Notes: generated by a model not told the origin, from the letters alone. Shown: positions 1 through 11,477, numbered from the stretch's first letter. The stretch: DNA of 64,000 nucleotides from Pseudomonas sp. M47T1 (GCF_000263855.1 NZ_AJWX01000001.1:248001-312000), one strand, 5' to 3'. Program-made: numbers and translations.

Positions 1-1141
1 CGAGGTTGCGTGGCGAGCGGTCCAGCAGGCTGCTGTCGCTCTCGTCGGCCAGCTTGTCGGGGTTGCTGGCGTCGCTGAGCAGGCGGTCCAGGGTGGCCAG
101 GTTAGCCGCCAGGGCGCGCAGCGAACGCAGCAGGCCGCGCCAGGCGGGGTTGCTTTGGATGCGCAGGTGTTCCAGCGAGGCGTGCAGGTCGCCCAGGGCC
201 TCGGCGAAGCTGTCGTCGTAGATGAACGGCTGGCGCAGTTGGATCGACTCCGACAACCGGCGGCAGGCAGCGCCCTGCTGGCGCAGCAGCCGTTGGCAGC
301 GGAACAGCACGTCACTGTGGAAGAAGGCTTCCGACAGGGCGTTGTAGGGGTAGTGCGAGGAGCTGGCGCGTTCGTGGATGTCCTGGGCCAGGAAGTACAG
401 CTTCAAGTAGCGGCTGATTTTCGAGCCTGGGCGGCCGCCGCCCACGCGGTGCAGGATGATTTCCTTGGTGGCATTGAGCGCCGCCACCACCCGGCCGTTC
501 TGCTTGGCCAGCTCCAGGCGTCGCGCCTCTATGTCAAGGCCGCGGATGGGTTCGAACAGGCTGGCCTTGAGCTTGAGGTAGTAGCCCAGTTCGCGGAACA
601 GCCGCGCCAGGGCCTGCTGCACCGGCTGGTTGGAAAACAGCGCCTGCCACAACACCGACAACACGCCATACCAGGCCGCGCCGGTCACCAGCAGCAGGGG
701 TTCCTGCCAGAAGTTGCTGGTTTCGCCGCCGCGTTGGTCCACGCCGATCATGGTGTACACCGCCACGATCAAGGTGGCATAGGCCACGGCGTTATAGCGC
801 TCGCCCAGGGCGCCGAGCATGGTCAGGGCAAACGCCGCCAGGGCCAGGGCGCCAATGAACAGGTAGGGGTAGGGGAACAGCAGTTCTACCGACAGGGCCG
901 AGCAACTGAAACACACCAGGGTCACGGCCAGGGCCTTGATGCGGCCTTGCCAGTTGTCGTCGGTCTCGGCCAGGGCGCAGGCGATAATCCCGAGGAAGAT
1001 CGGGATCAGCGAATGCATTTCCTTCTGGTACCAACAGAACGCCATGGACCCGGTCAGGGCAATGAACACCCGCACGCTGTAGCTGAACTTGTCGAGCGCC
1101 CACAAGCGGCGCATGGATTGGCGAAACGAGGTCGATGCCAT
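1..1141 (-). CDS. yccS: YccS-like inner membrane protein (FUSC family), N-terminal part
   Basis: The reading frame stays open from the ATG at 1141 down to the window edge, so only about 380 N-terminal residues are visible; E. coli YccS is roughly 720 residues. The visible part has several hydrophobic helices and then a soluble helical region. Stretches such as SVELLFPYPYLF, GALGERYNAVAYATLIVA and LKASLFEP closely match what I recall of E. coli YccS. The family is an inner-membrane protein group related to fusaric-acid and aromatic-acid exporters, with no firmly known substrate. No clear Shine-Dalgarno sequence precedes the ATG. The gene lies downstream of the YhiN-like gene on the same strand, about 120 bp away. 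The family call is confident; the function is unknown. Confidence 0.85.
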   Translation of the reverse strand, partial: MASTSFRQSMRRLWALDKFSYSVRVFIALTGSMAFCWYQKEMHSLIPIFLGIIACALAETDDNWQGRIKALAVTLVCFSCSALSVELLFPYPYLFIGALALAAFALTMLGALGERYNAVAYATLIVAVYTMIGVDQRGGETSNFWQEPLLLVTGAAWYGVLSVLWQALFSNQPVQQALARLFRELGYYLKLKASLFEPIRGLDIEARRLELAKQNGRVVAALNATKEIILHRVGGGRPGSKISRYLKLYFLAQDIHERASSSHYPYNALSEAFFHSDVLFRCQRLLRQQGAACRRLSESIQLRQPFIYDDSFAEALGDLHASLEHLRIQSNPAWRGLLRSLRALAANLATLDRLLSDASNPDKLADESDSSLLDRSPRNL

Positions 1142-1259
1142 AGAGGGGGGCGAACCTGTTGGGCAGATGAGCTAAATAGAGCCGGTGCGAGCGGCGATTC
1201 TCTGTCGCCGCTCCCTTATTACCAGCAAAATTTGTTCCCGGATACTGCCTGCAACGTTA

Positions 1260-2438
1260 TTAAACGAACTGGGCCGCCGCGTAGCCCGAGGCCCACGCCC
1301 ACTGGAAGTTGAAACCACCCAGGTGGCCACTGACATCCAGTACTTCGCCAACAAAATACAGGCCCGGGCTTTTCAGCGATTCCAGGGTTTTGGACGACAC
1401 TTCGCGGGTGTCCACGCCGCCCAGGGTAACCTCGGCGGTGCGGTAGCCTTCGGTGCCCGCCGGCACCACTTGCCAGGCGCCGAGCTTTTCGGCCAGCTCG
1501 CGCAGTTCGGCCGGGGTGTACTGTTTCATGGGCTTGGAGGCGAACCAGTGGTCGGCCAGCAGGTTGGCCATCTTCTTGGTGAACAGTTCGCCCAGCAAGG
1601 TTTTCAGCTCGCTGTTCGGGCGCTCGGCCTGTTGCTGTTGCAGCCAGTCCAGCGCGTCGTGATCGGGCAGCAAGTTGATTTCCACCGCGTCACCGGGGTG
1701 CCAGAACGAGGAGATCTGCAGGATCGCCGGGCCGCTGAGGCCACGGTGGGTGAACAGAATGTTCTCGCGAAAGCTCTGGTCGTTGCAGCTGACCAGGCAA
1801 TCCACCGAGGTGCCCGACAGCTCAGTGCACAGTTCCTTGAGCTGGTCGGTGATGGTGAACGGCACCAGGCCGGCCCGGGTGGCCAGCACTTCGTGGCCGA
1901 ACTGGCGGGCAATCTGGTAGCCGAAGCCGGTGGCACCCAGGGTCGGGATGGACAGGCCGCCGGTGGCCACTACCACCGACTGGCAGGCGACCTGACCCAT
2001 GCTGGTATCGAGCAGGTAACCGGCGTCGGTCTTTTCGACGGTTTGCACCGAGGTGTCCAGGCGCAGGTCGACATTCACCTGGCGGCACTCATCCAGCAGC
2101 ATCTCGAGGATGTCGCTGGACTTGTTGTCGCAGAACAGCTGGCCCAGTTTCTTCTCGTGGTACGGCACGCCATGCTTGGCCACCATGGCGATGAAGTCCC
2201 ACTGGGTGTAGCGCGCCAGGGCCGACTTGCAGAAATGCGGGTTCTGCGAGAGGAAATTGGCCGGTTCGGCGTACAGGTTGGTGAAGTTGCAGCGCCCGCC
2301 GCCGGACATCAGGATCTTCTTGCCGGCCTTGTTGGCGTGATCAATAAGCAGCACCTGGCGGCCGCGGGCGGCAGCGCTGAAGGCGCACATCAGGCCGGCG
2401 GCACCTGCGCCAATGATCACAACGTCGGTAGAGCGCAC
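1260..2438 (-). CDS. NAD(P)/FAD-dependent oxidoreductase, HI0933/YhiN family
   Basis: Encodes 392 residues. I chose the GTG start at 2438 because GAGG sits about 8 nt upstream and the dinucleotide-binding fold begins right after it (GAGAAG at residues 10-15). A longer in-frame ATG at 2516 would add a low-complexity extension that runs through the REP palindrome, so it was rejected. A second flavin motif, SGGGRCNFTN, lies about 40 residues further on, as in the HI0933 (YhiN) flavoproteins. The C-terminus has the family's GEVLDVSGHLGGFNFQWAW ending. The fold predicts a soluble cytosolic flavoprotein; its physiological substrate is not established. Confidence 0.85.
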   Translation of the reverse strand: MRSTDVVIIGAGAAGLMCAFSAAARGRQVLLIDHANKAGKKILMSGGGRCNFTNLYAEPANFLSQNPHFCKSALARYTQWDFIAMVAKHGVPYHEKKLGQLFCDNKSSDILEMLLDECRQVNVDLRLDTSVQTVEKTDAGYLLDTSMGQVACQSVVVATGGLSIPTLGATGFGYQIARQFGHEVLATRAGLVPFTITDQLKELCTELSGTSVDCLVSCNDQSFRENILFTHRGLSGPAILQISSFWHPGDAVEINLLPDHDALDWLQQQQAERPNSELKTLLGELFTKKMANLLADHWFASKPMKQYTPAELRELAEKLGAWQVVPAGTEGYRTAEVTLGGVDTREVSSKTLESLKSPGLYFVGEVLDVSGHLGGFNFQWAWASGYAAAQFV

Positions 2439-2488
2439 AACATCATCCTCGAAATAAAATAAAAAAATGACTTTTGGCGGAGTTTCAA

Positions 2489-2517
2489 TGTGGGAGCGGG
2501 CAGAGCTCGCTCCCACA
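2489..2517. repeat. Single REP-type palindrome
   Basis: A 29-bp palindrome with arms TGTGGGAGCGGGC and its complement around an AGA/TCT centre and one mismatch (gctcgc). It belongs to the same family as the REPIN copies elsewhere in this window. It lies between the YhiN-like gene and dbpA and may also act as an RNA hairpin at the dbpA 3' end. Confidence 0.8.
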
Positions 2518-2535
2518 GACGGTGTTGCCGTTGAA

Positions 2536-3921
<1,386 letters not shown>

Positions 3922-3978
3922 GGGACTGGCCTGCAAAACAAAATGTCGCGCAGTGTACCAGCCCCATGGCCTTTGGCC

Positions 3979-5400
3979 CTAAGCCTCTATCTCCGGTTCC
4001 GGACGAACAGCGTTGCTGCTGTCCTTTTTACCGTCGCTGTTGGACAGCTGGACGAAGATGGCAGCCGCCAGCATGGCCATGATGCCGATGGTCAGGAAGG
4101 TCAGTTGGAAGGCTTCCAGCACATCGGTGTTGGCCTCGGTGCTGAACCCGCCCAGCAACGCGCCCGCACACGCCACTCCGAGGCTGAGCGACAGCTGGGC
4201 AACCACCGACAGCAGGCTGTTGCCGCTGCTGGCGTTGGCGTCGTCCAGGTCAATCAGGGTCACGGTGTTCATGGCCGTGAACTGCAAGGAGTTGATGGCG
4301 CCCATGACGCCCAGTTGAATCAGCAGCACGATGTAGGGCGTGTGCGGCGTCACCAGGCCCATGCTCGCCAGCATGATGCCCAGGGCCAAGGTGTTTGCGG
4401 TCAGTACGATGCGGTAGCCAAAGCGTTCGATCAACGGCCGGGCCACGGACTTGGCCAGCATCGCCGAGGCTGCCAGCGGGATCATGCTCATGCCGGCCTC
4501 GGCCGGCGAGTAGCCCAGCGCAACCTGCAGCAGCAATGGCACCAGAAAGGGCAGGGCGCCGCTGCCCAGTCGGGCGAACAGGTTGCCCAGGATGCCCACC
4601 GCGAAGGTGCGGGTGCGAAACAGGGTGGGTGAAAACAGCGGTTCGTCATCGTGGGCGGCACGTACCCAATACGCCGCCAGGCAGGCCATGCCGCCGAACA
4701 ACAGCAGCATCACCCGCAGGTGCGGCAGGTGCAGTTCGCCCAGGCCTTCCATGGCAATGGTGATCAGCACCATGGCGGCGCCAAACATCAGAAAGCCCTG
4801 GGTATCGAAGTGCGTGCGACTGCTGCCGCGCAGGTCCGGCACAATGGTCCACACCGCCCAGCAACCCAGGGCCCCGACGGGCAGGTTGATCAGAAATATC
4901 CAGTGCCAGCTCAGGTACTCCACCATCCAGCCGCCCAGGGTGGGGCCCAGCAGCGGGCCCAGCAGGCCAGGAATGGTGACGAAGCCGAGGATGCGCACCA
5001 GGTCGGATCGCGGGTAGGCCCGCAGCACCACCAGGCGCCCCACGGGCAGCATCAACGCGCCGCCCAGGCCTTGCAGCACCCTGGAGCACACCAGCACGGT
5101 CAGGCTGCCGGACAGCGCACAGGCCAGCGAGCCGATGCTGAACAGGGCGATGGCACTGAAGAACACGCGCTTGGTGCCGAAACGGTCGGCGATCCAGCCG
5201 GACGCCGGAATCAGCAACGCCACCGTCAGCATGTAGGCAATGACCACCGACTGCATGCGCAGCGGGTCTTCGGCCAGGTCGCGGGCCATGGCGGGCAGGG
5301 CGGTGTTGAGGATAGTGCCGTCCAGGGACTGCATGAAAAAAGCGATGGCCACTACCCAGGGCAGTAGCTTGGCGGTGCGGGGGTCTAGAAGGGTGGGCAT
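3979..5400 (-). CDS. MFS transporter, DHA2 (MdtD/EmrB-like) family
   Basis: A 473-residue polytopic membrane protein, close in length to E. coli MdtD (471). It starts at the ATG at 5400, preceded by AAGGG about 6 nt upstream; an upstream in-frame start at 5532 would translate REP sequence and was rejected. Features of drug:H+ antiporters are the N-terminal FMQSLDGTILNTALP segment, the loop motif GWIADRFGTKRVFF and the TM5 motif GPLLGPTLGGWM. The expected role is proton-driven efflux of drugs or metabolites across the inner membrane. The C-terminal 20 residues are charged and cytoplasmic. It stands apart from the bet operon, with a REPIN between them. Confidence 0.85.
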   Translation of the reverse strand: MPTLLDPRTAKLLPWVVAIAFFMQSLDGTILNTALPAMARDLAEDPLRMQSVVIAYMLTVALLIPASGWIADRFGTKRVFFSAIALFSIGSLACALSGSLTVLVCSRVLQGLGGALMLPVGRLVVLRAYPRSDLVRILGFVTIPGLLGPLLGPTLGGWMVEYLSWHWIFLINLPVGALGCWAVWTIVPDLRGSSRTHFDTQGFLMFGAAMVLITIAMEGLGELHLPHLRVMLLLFGGMACLAAYWVRAAHDDEPLFSPTLFRTRTFAVGILGNLFARLGSGALPFLVPLLLQVALGYSPAEAGMSMIPLAASAMLAKSVARPLIERFGYRIVLTANTLALGIMLASMGLVTPHTPYIVLLIQLGVMGAINSLQFTAMNTVTLIDLDDANASSGNSLLSVVAQLSLSLGVACAGALLGGFSTEANTDVLEAFQLTFLTIGIMAMLAAAIFVQLSNSDGKKDSSNAVRPEPEIEA

Positions 5401-5490
5401 GACATCCCTTATGGTTTGGCAGGGGTGAAATGCGTCTAGCTTAGGCGGGTGTGGTGATTTGTCGCAAGGATTGAGATCGGCGTCGTCCTT

Positions 5491-5568
5491 TTCGCGGGCA
5501 GAGCCCGCTCCCACATAGGAATACCTTGGCATGGCATACCTGTGTGGGAGCGGGCTCTGCCCGCGAAG
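5491..5568. repeat. REPIN, tails outward
   Basis: Two REP copies in inverted orientation: TTCGCGGGCAGAGCCCGCTC... and ...GAGCGGGCTCTGCCCGCGAA, separated by about 28 bp. The CCGCGAA tails face outward, opposite to most copies in the window. It lies between betA and the MFS gene and may end the betIBA transcript. Confidence 0.8.
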
Positions 5569-5580
5569 GCCGCGACGCGG

Positions 5581-7272
5581 TTACTGCACTGCGCGCATAG
5601 GTGCTTTACGCACCGGCGCATCCCCCGCTACATAGTAATCAGCCGTGCTACGCGGCAACGGTTGGCGGCCGCGGATTTTGTCAGCGATTTTCTCGGCCAT
5701 CATGATCGTTGGCGCGTTGAGGTTGCCGGTGGTGATGATCGGCATGATCGAGGCATCCACCACGCGCAAGGCTTGCAGGCCATGCACGCGGCCCTGGGCG
5801 TCGACCACGGCCATGTCGTCATTGCCCATCTTGCATGAACACGACGGGTGGAACGCGGTTTCGGCGTGTTCGCGCACGAACTTGTCCAGCTCCTCGTCGC
5901 TCTGCACGTCGATGCCCGGGCTGATCTCGCGGCCGCGGAATTCGTCCAGCGCCGGCTGTTGCATGATTTCCCGGGTCAGGCGGATGCCGTCGCGGAATTC
6001 CTGCCAGTCCTGCTCGGTGGCCATGTAGTTGAAGAGGATGCTCGGGTATTCGCGCGGGTTCTTCGATTTCAGCTGCACGCGACCACGGCTCGGCGAGCGC
6101 ATGGACCCTACGTGAGCCTGGAAACCGTGCTCTTTCACGCCGTTGCTGCCGTTGTAGTTAATGGCCACCGGCAGGAAGTGGTACTGAATGTTCGGCCATT
6201 CGAATTCCGGGCGCGTGCGGATAAAGCCGCCGGCCTCGAACTGGTTGCTGGCGCCGATGCCGGTGCCGTTGAACATCCACTCGGCGCCAATGGCCGGCTG
6301 GTTCCACCACAGCAGCGAGGGATACAGCGATACCGGCTTGGTGCAGGCGTACTGCAGGTACATTTCCAGGTGGTCCTGCAGGTTCTGGCCGACGCCAGGC
6401 AGGTCGTGCACCACGGGAATGTCCAAACGCTTGAGCAGATCTTTGGGGCCTACGCCGGAGCGTTGCAGAATCTGCGGCGAGGCAATGGCGCCGCTGCACA
6501 GCAGCACTTCTTTCCTGGCGCGGGCTTCGACCGCGGTGCTGCTCTCGCCCACCAGGTACGACACGCCCACAGCGCGCTTGCCGTCGAACAGGATGCGGTC
6601 GGTCAGGGCGTGGGTGACGATGGTCAGCGTATCACGCTGCTTGGCGGTATCCAGATAGCCACGGGCGGTGCTGGCGCGACGGCCTTTGGGCGTCACGGTG
6701 CGGTCCATGGGGCCGAAGCCTTCCTGCTGATAACCGTTGAGGTCCTCGGTGCGCGGGTAACCGGCCTGCACGCCGGCCTCGACCATGGCGTGGAACAGCG
6801 GGTTGTTGCCGGCTTTTGGTGTGGTGACGCTGACCGGGCCTTCGCCACCGTGGTAGTCGTTGGGGCCGATGTCACGGGTTTCCGCCTTGCGAAAATACGG
6901 CAGGCAGTCCAGGTAGGTCCAGTCTTCAAGGCCTGGCAGCTTGGCCCAGCCGTCGTAGTCCATGGCGTTGCCGCGGATGTAGCACATGCCGTTGATCAGC
7001 GACGAGCCGCCCAGGCCCTTGCCGCGGCCGCATTCCATGCGACGGTTGTCCATGTGCGGTTCTGGATCGGTTTCATAGGCCCAGTTGTAGCGGCGGCCTT
7101 GCAGCGGGAACGCCAGGGCGGCGGGCATCTGGGTGCGGAAGTCGGCGCGATAGTCGGGGCCGCCGGCTTCCAGCAGCAGGACGGTGACGCCTTTGTCTTC
7201 GGTGAGGCGGGTAGCCAGGGTGTTACCGGCCGAGCCGGCCCCTATGATGATGTAGTCGAATTCTTTGGACAT
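5581..7272 (-). CDS. betA: Choline dehydrogenase BetA
   Basis: A 563-residue GMC-family FAD enzyme that oxidises choline to betaine aldehyde (and can continue to betaine) with electrons entering the respiratory chain. The FAD motif IIIGAGSAG occupies residues 8-16. GMC signatures ([35 protein letters not shown]) are present. The catalytic His lies in [11 protein letters not shown] and the partner Asn in [16 protein letters not shown] near the C-terminus. The ATG at 7272 sits behind the purine-rich stretch CAGGGAGCAG. It is the last gene of a betI-betB-betA operon, and a REPIN occupies the betB-betA gap. Confidence 0.97.
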   Translation of the reverse strand: MSKEFDYIIIGAGSAGNTLATRLTEDKGVTVLLLEAGGPDYRADFRTQMPAALAFPLQGRRYNWAYETDPEPHMDNRRMECGRGKGLGGSSLINGMCYIRGNAMDYDGWAKLPGLEDWTYLDCLPYFRKAETRDIGPNDYHGGEGPVSVTTPKAGNNPLFHAMVEAGVQAGYPRTEDLNGYQQEGFGPMDRTVTPKGRRASTARGYLDTAKQRDTLTIVTHALTDRILFDGKRAVGVSYLVGESSTAVEARARKEVLLCSGAIASPQILQRSGVGPKDLLKRLDIPVVHDLPGVGQNLQDHLEMYLQYACTKPVSLYPSLLWWNQPAIGAEWMFNGTGIGASNQFEAGGFIRTRPEFEWPNIQYHFLPVAINYNGSNGVKEHGFQAHVGSMRSPSRGRVQLKSKNPREYPSILFNYMATEQDWQEFRDGIRLTREIMQQPALDEFRGREISPGIDVQSDEELDKFVREHAETAFHPSCSCKMGNDDMAVVDAQGRVHGLQALRVVDASIMPIITTGNLNAPTIMMAEKIADKIRGRQPLPRSTADYYVAGDAPVRKAPMRAVQ

Positions 7273-7327
7273 TTCTGCTCCCTGTCAAAGTCGTAGGGTG
7301 GGCAAATGCCTGTGGGATGCTGATGCC

Positions 7328-7395
7328 TGTGGGAGCGGGCTCTGCCCGCGAAAAGGTCGGAGGCGATCCATTCGCGGGCAGAGCCCGCTCCCACA
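7328..7395. repeat. REPIN inside the betB-betA gap
   Basis: Two inverted REP copies, TGTGGGAGCGGGCTCTGCCC and its complement, with an 18-bp centre between the CGCGAA tails. It lies within an operon, so its transcript would form a long hairpin between betB and betA and could affect mRNA stability or the relative expression of the two genes. Confidence 0.85.
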
Positions 7396-7432
7396 AAGAG
7401 CCCAGTCCCGCAGGGGGAATGAGGGCCGGCTC

Positions 7433-8905
7433 TTAGAACACCGAGGCGTAGTCGCCCAGTTCGACCTGGATCGATTTGATCCGGGTGTACTGGTTCAGCG
7501 AGCTGATGCCGTTCTCGCGGCCCACGCCGGACTGCTTGTAGCCGCCCACCGGCATTTTGGCGTCGGACTCGCCCCAGGCGTTGATCCAGCAGATACCGGC
7601 TTCCAGCTGATGAATCACGCGGTGAGCGCGGGTCAGGTTCTGGGTGACGATACCGGCGGCCAGGCCGAAGTCGGTGTCGTTGGCACGGCGGATCACTTCT
7701 TCCTCGGTGTCGTAGCCGAGGATGGCCATCACCGGGCCGAAGATCTCTTCACGCACGATGGTCATGTCATCGCGGCAGTCGGTGAACACCGTAGGGGCCA
7801 CGTAGGCGCCCTGAGCGAACTCGCCCTCGGTCAGGCGCTGGCCGCCGCACAGTACGCGGGCGCCTTCTTCCTTGCCCTTGGCGATGTAGCCCAGCACGCT
7901 TTCCATGTGGGCGAAGCTCACCAGCGGGCCGAAGTTGGTGTTTTCGTCTTCCGGGTCGCCAACGCGGATGCGCTGCACGCGCTCGGCGATCTTGGCTTCG
8001 AACGCAGCCTTCAGGGCGTTGGGCACGAACACGCGGGTGCCGTTGGTGCACACCTGGCCCGAGCTGTAGAAGTTGGCCATCATGGCGATGTCGGCGGCGC
8101 GATCAAGGTCGGCGTCGTCGAAAATGATCAGCGGGCTCTTGCCGCCCAGTTCCATGGTCACTTCCTTCAGCGAGCTGCTCGAAGCGCTGGCCATGACCTT
8201 CTTGCCGGTGTCGGTGCCGCCGGTGAAGGAGATTTTCTCGATGCGCGGGTGCTCGGTCAGCCAGGTGCCCACTTCGCGGCCGCTGCCGGTCAACACGTTG
8301 AACACGCCTGCCGGCAGACCGGCCTCGGTGTAGATCTCGGCCAGTTTCAGGGTGGTCAGCGAGGTGACTTCACTGGGCTTGAAGATCATGGCGTTGCCGG
8401 CGGCCAGGGCCGGGGCCGATTTCCACAGGGCGATCTGGATCGGGTAGTTCCAGGCGCCGATGCCCACGGTCACACCCAGCGGCTCGCGGCGGGTGTAGAC
8501 GAACGAAGTGTCGCGCAGTGGGATCTGCTCGCCTTCGATGGCCGGCACCAGGCCTGCGTAGTATTCCAGCACGTCGGCACCGGTGACGATGTCCACGTAG
8601 CGGGTTTCCGAATAGGCCTTGCCGGTGTCCAGGGTTTCCAGGGCTGCCAGTTCGTCGTTGCGCTCACGCAGGATATCCACGGCACGGCGCAGGATGCGCG
8701 AGCGCTCCATGGCGGTCATGGCGGCCCAGACTTTCTGGCCCTTTTCGGCGCTGACCACGGCGCGCTCGACGTCGGCTTCGGTAGCCCGTTGCACGTTGGC
8801 AAGGACTTCCCCGTTGGCCGGGTTGATGGCGTCGAAGGTGGCATCGCTGGATGCGTCCACGTAACCGCCATCAATGTAGAGTTTTTGCAGTTCGAAACGG
8901 GCCAT
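7433..8905 (-). CDS. betB: Betaine aldehyde dehydrogenase BetB
   Basis: A 490-residue NAD(P)+-dependent aldehyde dehydrogenase converting betaine aldehyde to glycine betaine in the cytosol. Catalytic residues are in place: Glu252 in MELGGKSPL and the nucleophile Cys286 in [13 protein letters not shown]. The cofactor-binding segments PWNYP-type ([10 protein letters not shown], residues 150-159) and [10 protein letters not shown] (227-236) are present. The length is typical of the family. The gene sits between betI (55 bp upstream) and betA, and all three should be repressed by BetI in the absence of choline. Confidence 0.97.
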   Translation of the reverse strand: MARFELQKLYIDGGYVDASSDATFDAINPANGEVLANVQRATEADVERAVVSAEKGQKVWAAMTAMERSRILRRAVDILRERNDELAALETLDTGKAYSETRYVDIVTGADVLEYYAGLVPAIEGEQIPLRDTSFVYTRREPLGVTVGIGAWNYPIQIALWKSAPALAAGNAMIFKPSEVTSLTTLKLAEIYTEAGLPAGVFNVLTGSGREVGTWLTEHPRIEKISFTGGTDTGKKVMASASSSSLKEVTMELGGKSPLIIFDDADLDRAADIAMMANFYSSGQVCTNGTRVFVPNALKAAFEAKIAERVQRIRVGDPEDENTNFGPLVSFAHMESVLGYIAKGKEEGARVLCGGQRLTEGEFAQGAYVAPTVFTDCRDDMTIVREEIFGPVMAILGYDTEEEVIRRANDTDFGLAAGIVTQNLTRAHRVIHQLEAGICWINAWGESDAKMPVGGYKQSGVGRENGISSLNQYTRIKSIQVELGDYASVF

Positions 8906-8960
8906 AGTGTCCTCGCAAGTGCTTGTCTGGGTAGCTGAGCAGATGCGAGCGCGTGAAACG

Positions 8961-9554
8961 CTACATCACCTGCTTTGCCAATTGCTGATCCATGTATTCG
9001 TAGGCGATTTGCTGCGCCTGGTCAGTGTCAAAGGCGTCGCCCGAAAGCGCGCCGCGCAACCACAGCCCGTCAATCAGAGCGGCCAGCCCGCGGGCGGCGC
9101 TACGTGCCTGTTCCTGCGGCAATACGCGGCGGAACTGGCAGCACAGGTTGGAATACAGGCGGTGATCGTTGATCCGCTGCAACCGGTGCAAAGACGGCTG
9201 GTGCATGCTGGCGGCCCAAAAGGCCAGCCAGGTTTTCATTGCCGGGCCGTTGACCTGGCTGGCGTCGAAGTTGCCCTCGATGATCACCTGCAGGTGGGCG
9301 CGGGGGCTTTCGTCCCCCAGCACCTGGCGCCGCGCCCTGACGTTGTCGATCAGGGCATTCATCAGGTAGCGCATGGTCGCTGCGATCAGGCCGTTCTTGT
9401 CCTGAAAGTAGTGACTGATGATTCCATTCGACACACCCGCCAGGCGGGCGATCAGCGCAATGCTGGCATCTGCCATGCCGACCTGGTCGACCGCAAGCAG
9501 GGTGGCTTCGATCAACTGCTGGCGGCGGATAGGCTGCATACCGACCTTGGGCAT
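8961..9554 (-). CDS. betI: Choline-responsive TetR repressor BetI
   Basis: A 197-residue TetR-family regulator starting at the ATG at 9554, with AAGGAG at an ideal distance; a longer upstream start at 9641 would run into the operator and was rejected. The N-terminal helix-turn-helix ([25 protein letters not shown]) covers about residues 30-55. The C-terminal ligand-binding half matches BetI, which releases DNA when choline binds. It heads the betIBA operon and is divergent from betT. The perfect palindrome at 9626-9645 is its expected operator, placing both transcripts under its control. Confidence 0.95.
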   Translation of the reverse strand: MPKVGMQPIRRQQLIEATLLAVDQVGMADASIALIARLAGVSNGIISHYFQDKNGLIAATMRYLMNALIDNVRARRQVLGDESPRAHLQVIIEGNFDASQVNGPAMKTWLAFWAASMHQPSLHRLQRINDHRLYSNLCCQFRRVLPQEQARSAARGLAALIDGLWLRGALSGDAFDTDQAQQIAYEYMDQQLAKQVM

Positions 9555-9625
9555 TGAACACTTCTCCTTTGGCCTTGCGACGGACAGCAAGCCGCCCGTC
9601 TCGGCGAAGACCAGTCTATTTTGTT

Positions 9626-9645
9626 TTGATTGAACGTTCAATCAA
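9626..9645. promoter_or_regulatory. BetI operator (20-bp perfect palindrome)
   Basis: The sequence TTGATTGAACGTTCAATCAA is a perfect inverted repeat with 10-bp arms, 72-91 bp upstream of the betI start codon. It matches the form of BetI boxes as I recall them for Pseudomonas. Its position in the betI-betT gap would let one dimer site control both directions. Confidence 0.85.
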
Positions 9646-9667
9646 CAAAGAATAAGCTCTGCGACAA

Positions 9668-9710
9668 TTTGTGCCATTGACATGCTTTGCGGGCGTCCGA
9701 GTGGCACAAA
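9668..9710. promoter_or_regulatory. Inverted repeat in the betT promoter region
   Basis: TTTGTGCCA (9668-9676) and TGGCACAAA (9702-9710) are perfect complements separated by 25 bp, and TGGCAC is repeated again directly after the right arm. The element lies 120-165 bp upstream of betT and is distinct from the BetI palindrome. It may bind a second regulator; which one is unknown. Confidence 0.4.
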
Positions 9711-9831
9711 TGGCACCCCGAAAAAAATCGAGGTGCTTTATATCACTCCTTGGCGTGTGGGCATTGCAGCATTCGCCTAAGGAATGAGTCTTTGTGTGTC
9801 TTTCTCTCGCACTGCCTGGAGCATCTGTGCC

Positions 9832-11448
9832 ATGAGTTCTGCCTCCCTGATCAAGAACCCCACCGAAAGGGTTCGGCTCAACCCCGTCGTGTTTTACGCG
9901 TCGACGATATTGATACTGCTGCTGACTGCGGTGCTCATCGCCGCCCCCCAACAGGCCGGGCATTTGCTGGGCCAGGCCCAGGATTGGTTGTCCAGGAGTT
10001 TTGGCTGGTACTACATGCTGGTCATCGGTGCCTACCTGGTGTTCGTGGTAGGCCTGGCGTTCACCTCGTTCGGCAAACTCAAACTGGGCACCAAGGACGA
10101 TACCCCCGACTTCAGCTACGGCGCCTGGGCGGGCATGCTGTTCTCTTCGGGCATCGGTATTTCGCTGCTGTATTTCGGCGCATCCGAGCCGCTGGACCAC
10201 TTTTTCAATCCACCGGAGGGCGTTTCGGCCAGCAACGCTGCCGCTCGTCAGGCCGTGCAACTGACGTTCCTGCACTGGGGCCTGCATGGCTGGGCCATTT
10301 ATGCGCTGGTGGGGTTGGCGGTGGCCTATTTCGCCTATCGGCATAACCAGCCACTGGCGCTGCGCTCGGCGCTGTACCCGCTGGTGGGCCAGCGCTGGGT
10401 CAAGGGCCTGGCCGGCGATGCCGTGGACGGCTTTGGCATGTTCGTGACGCTGTTGGGCCTGGTGACCAACCTGGGCATCGGCGCCATGCAGGTGTCGTCG
10501 GGCCTTGAGCACCTGTTCGGCATGGAGCACAACAACACCAACCTGCTGATCGTGATTCTGGTAATGAGCACGGTGGCGACCATCGCCGCCGTGTCGGGCG
10601 TGGAAAACGGCATTCGCCGGCTGTCCAATCTCAACATTCTGCTGTTCAGCGGTCTGTTGCTGTTCGTGCTGCTGGCCGGCGACACCCTGCACCTGCTCAA
10701 CGGCTTCATTCAGAACATCGGTGACTACCTGAACGGCGTGGTGCTGAAAACCTTCGACCTGTACGTGTACACCGGCGACACGGCCAAGTCCGAGCGCTGG
10801 CTGGGCCTGTGGACCCTGTTCTACTGGGCGTGGTGGATTTCCTGGGCGCCATTCGTGGGCATGTTCATCGCGCGTATTTCCCGTGGCCGCACGGTGCGTG
10901 AACTGATTTTCGGCGTGTTGCTGATCCCCCTGGGCTTTACCCTGGCGTGGCTGTCGGTGTTCGGCAATACCGCCCTGGACCTGGTGATGAACCAGCATGC
11001 GGTGGAGTTGGGCAAGACGGCGCTGGAACAGCCGTCCATGGCCATGTACCAGTTGCTGGACCACTACCCGGCGTCGAAGATCGTCATCGGCGTGGCCATC
11101 TTTGTCGGCTTCGTGCTGTTCCTCACCCCGGCGGATTCCGGCGCGGTGATGATGGCCAACCTGTCGTGCAAAGGTGGTGACGTGGATGAAGATGCCCCTC
11201 ACTGGTTGCGTATCCTCTGGTCGGCGATCATCACCCTGGTGACCATCGGCCTGCTGTTCGCAGGCAACTTCGAAGCCATGCAGACCATGGTGGTGCTGGC
11301 TGGCCTGCCGTTCTCGGTGGTACTGCTGCTGTTCATGTGGGGCCTGGTCAAGGCCATGAAGCAGGACGCCAAAGTCGAAGAAGACCGCCTGGAACAGATG
11401 CAGGCCGAGTTGCTGGCCCTGGGCGGCCGCGAGTACATCCGCCGCTGA
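9832..11448 (+). CDS. betT: BCCT-family choline transporter, short BetT
   Basis: A 538-residue secondary transporter for choline or betaine with about 12 membrane helices. The BCCT signature is clear: FYWAWWISWAPFVGMFIARIS around residues 327-347, and the glycine-rich GMLFSSGIGISLLYFG near residue 100. I chose the ATG at 9832, which has GGAG 10 nt upstream; the ATG at 9784 has its purine tract directly abutting and looks unusable. E. coli BetT (677 residues) has a long cytoplasmic C-terminal tail that senses osmotic strength. Here the protein stops about 35 residues after the last helix, so it is probably a nutritional rather than an osmoregulated importer. Confidence 0.93.
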   Translation: MSSASLIKNPTERVRLNPVVFYASTILILLLTAVLIAAPQQAGHLLGQAQDWLSRSFGWYYMLVIGAYLVFVVGLAFTSFGKLKLGTKDDTPDFSYGAWAGMLFSSGIGISLLYFGASEPLDHFFNPPEGVSASNAAARQAVQLTFLHWGLHGWAIYALVGLAVAYFAYRHNQPLALRSALYPLVGQRWVKGLAGDAVDGFGMFVTLLGLVTNLGIGAMQVSSGLEHLFGMEHNNTNLLIVILVMSTVATIAAVSGVENGIRRLSNLNILLFSGLLLFVLLAGDTLHLLNGFIQNIGDYLNGVVLKTFDLYVYTGDTAKSERWLGLWTLFYWAWWISWAPFVGMFIARISRGRTVRELIFGVLLIPLGFTLAWLSVFGNTALDLVMNQHAVELGKTALEQPSMAMYQLLDHYPASKIVIGVAIFVGFVLFLTPADSGAVMMANLSCKGGDVDEDAPHWLRILWSAIITLVTIGLLFAGNFEAMQTMVVLAGLPFSVVLLLFMWGLVKAMKQDAKVEEDRLEQMQAELLALGGREYIRR

Positions 11449-11477
11449 TCCATCCGGGCGGCATGGCACTGCTTACG

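Noticed and set aside
4651..5367. A 238-codon plus-strand frame opposite the MFS gene.
   Set aside because: Its Gln/His/Gly-rich composition is that of an antisense shadow of the MFS transporter.
9702..9717. A sigma-54 promoter (TGGCACAAATGGCAC) upstream of betT.
   Set aside because: The -24 part matches but the -12 TTGC element is absent at the required spacing.
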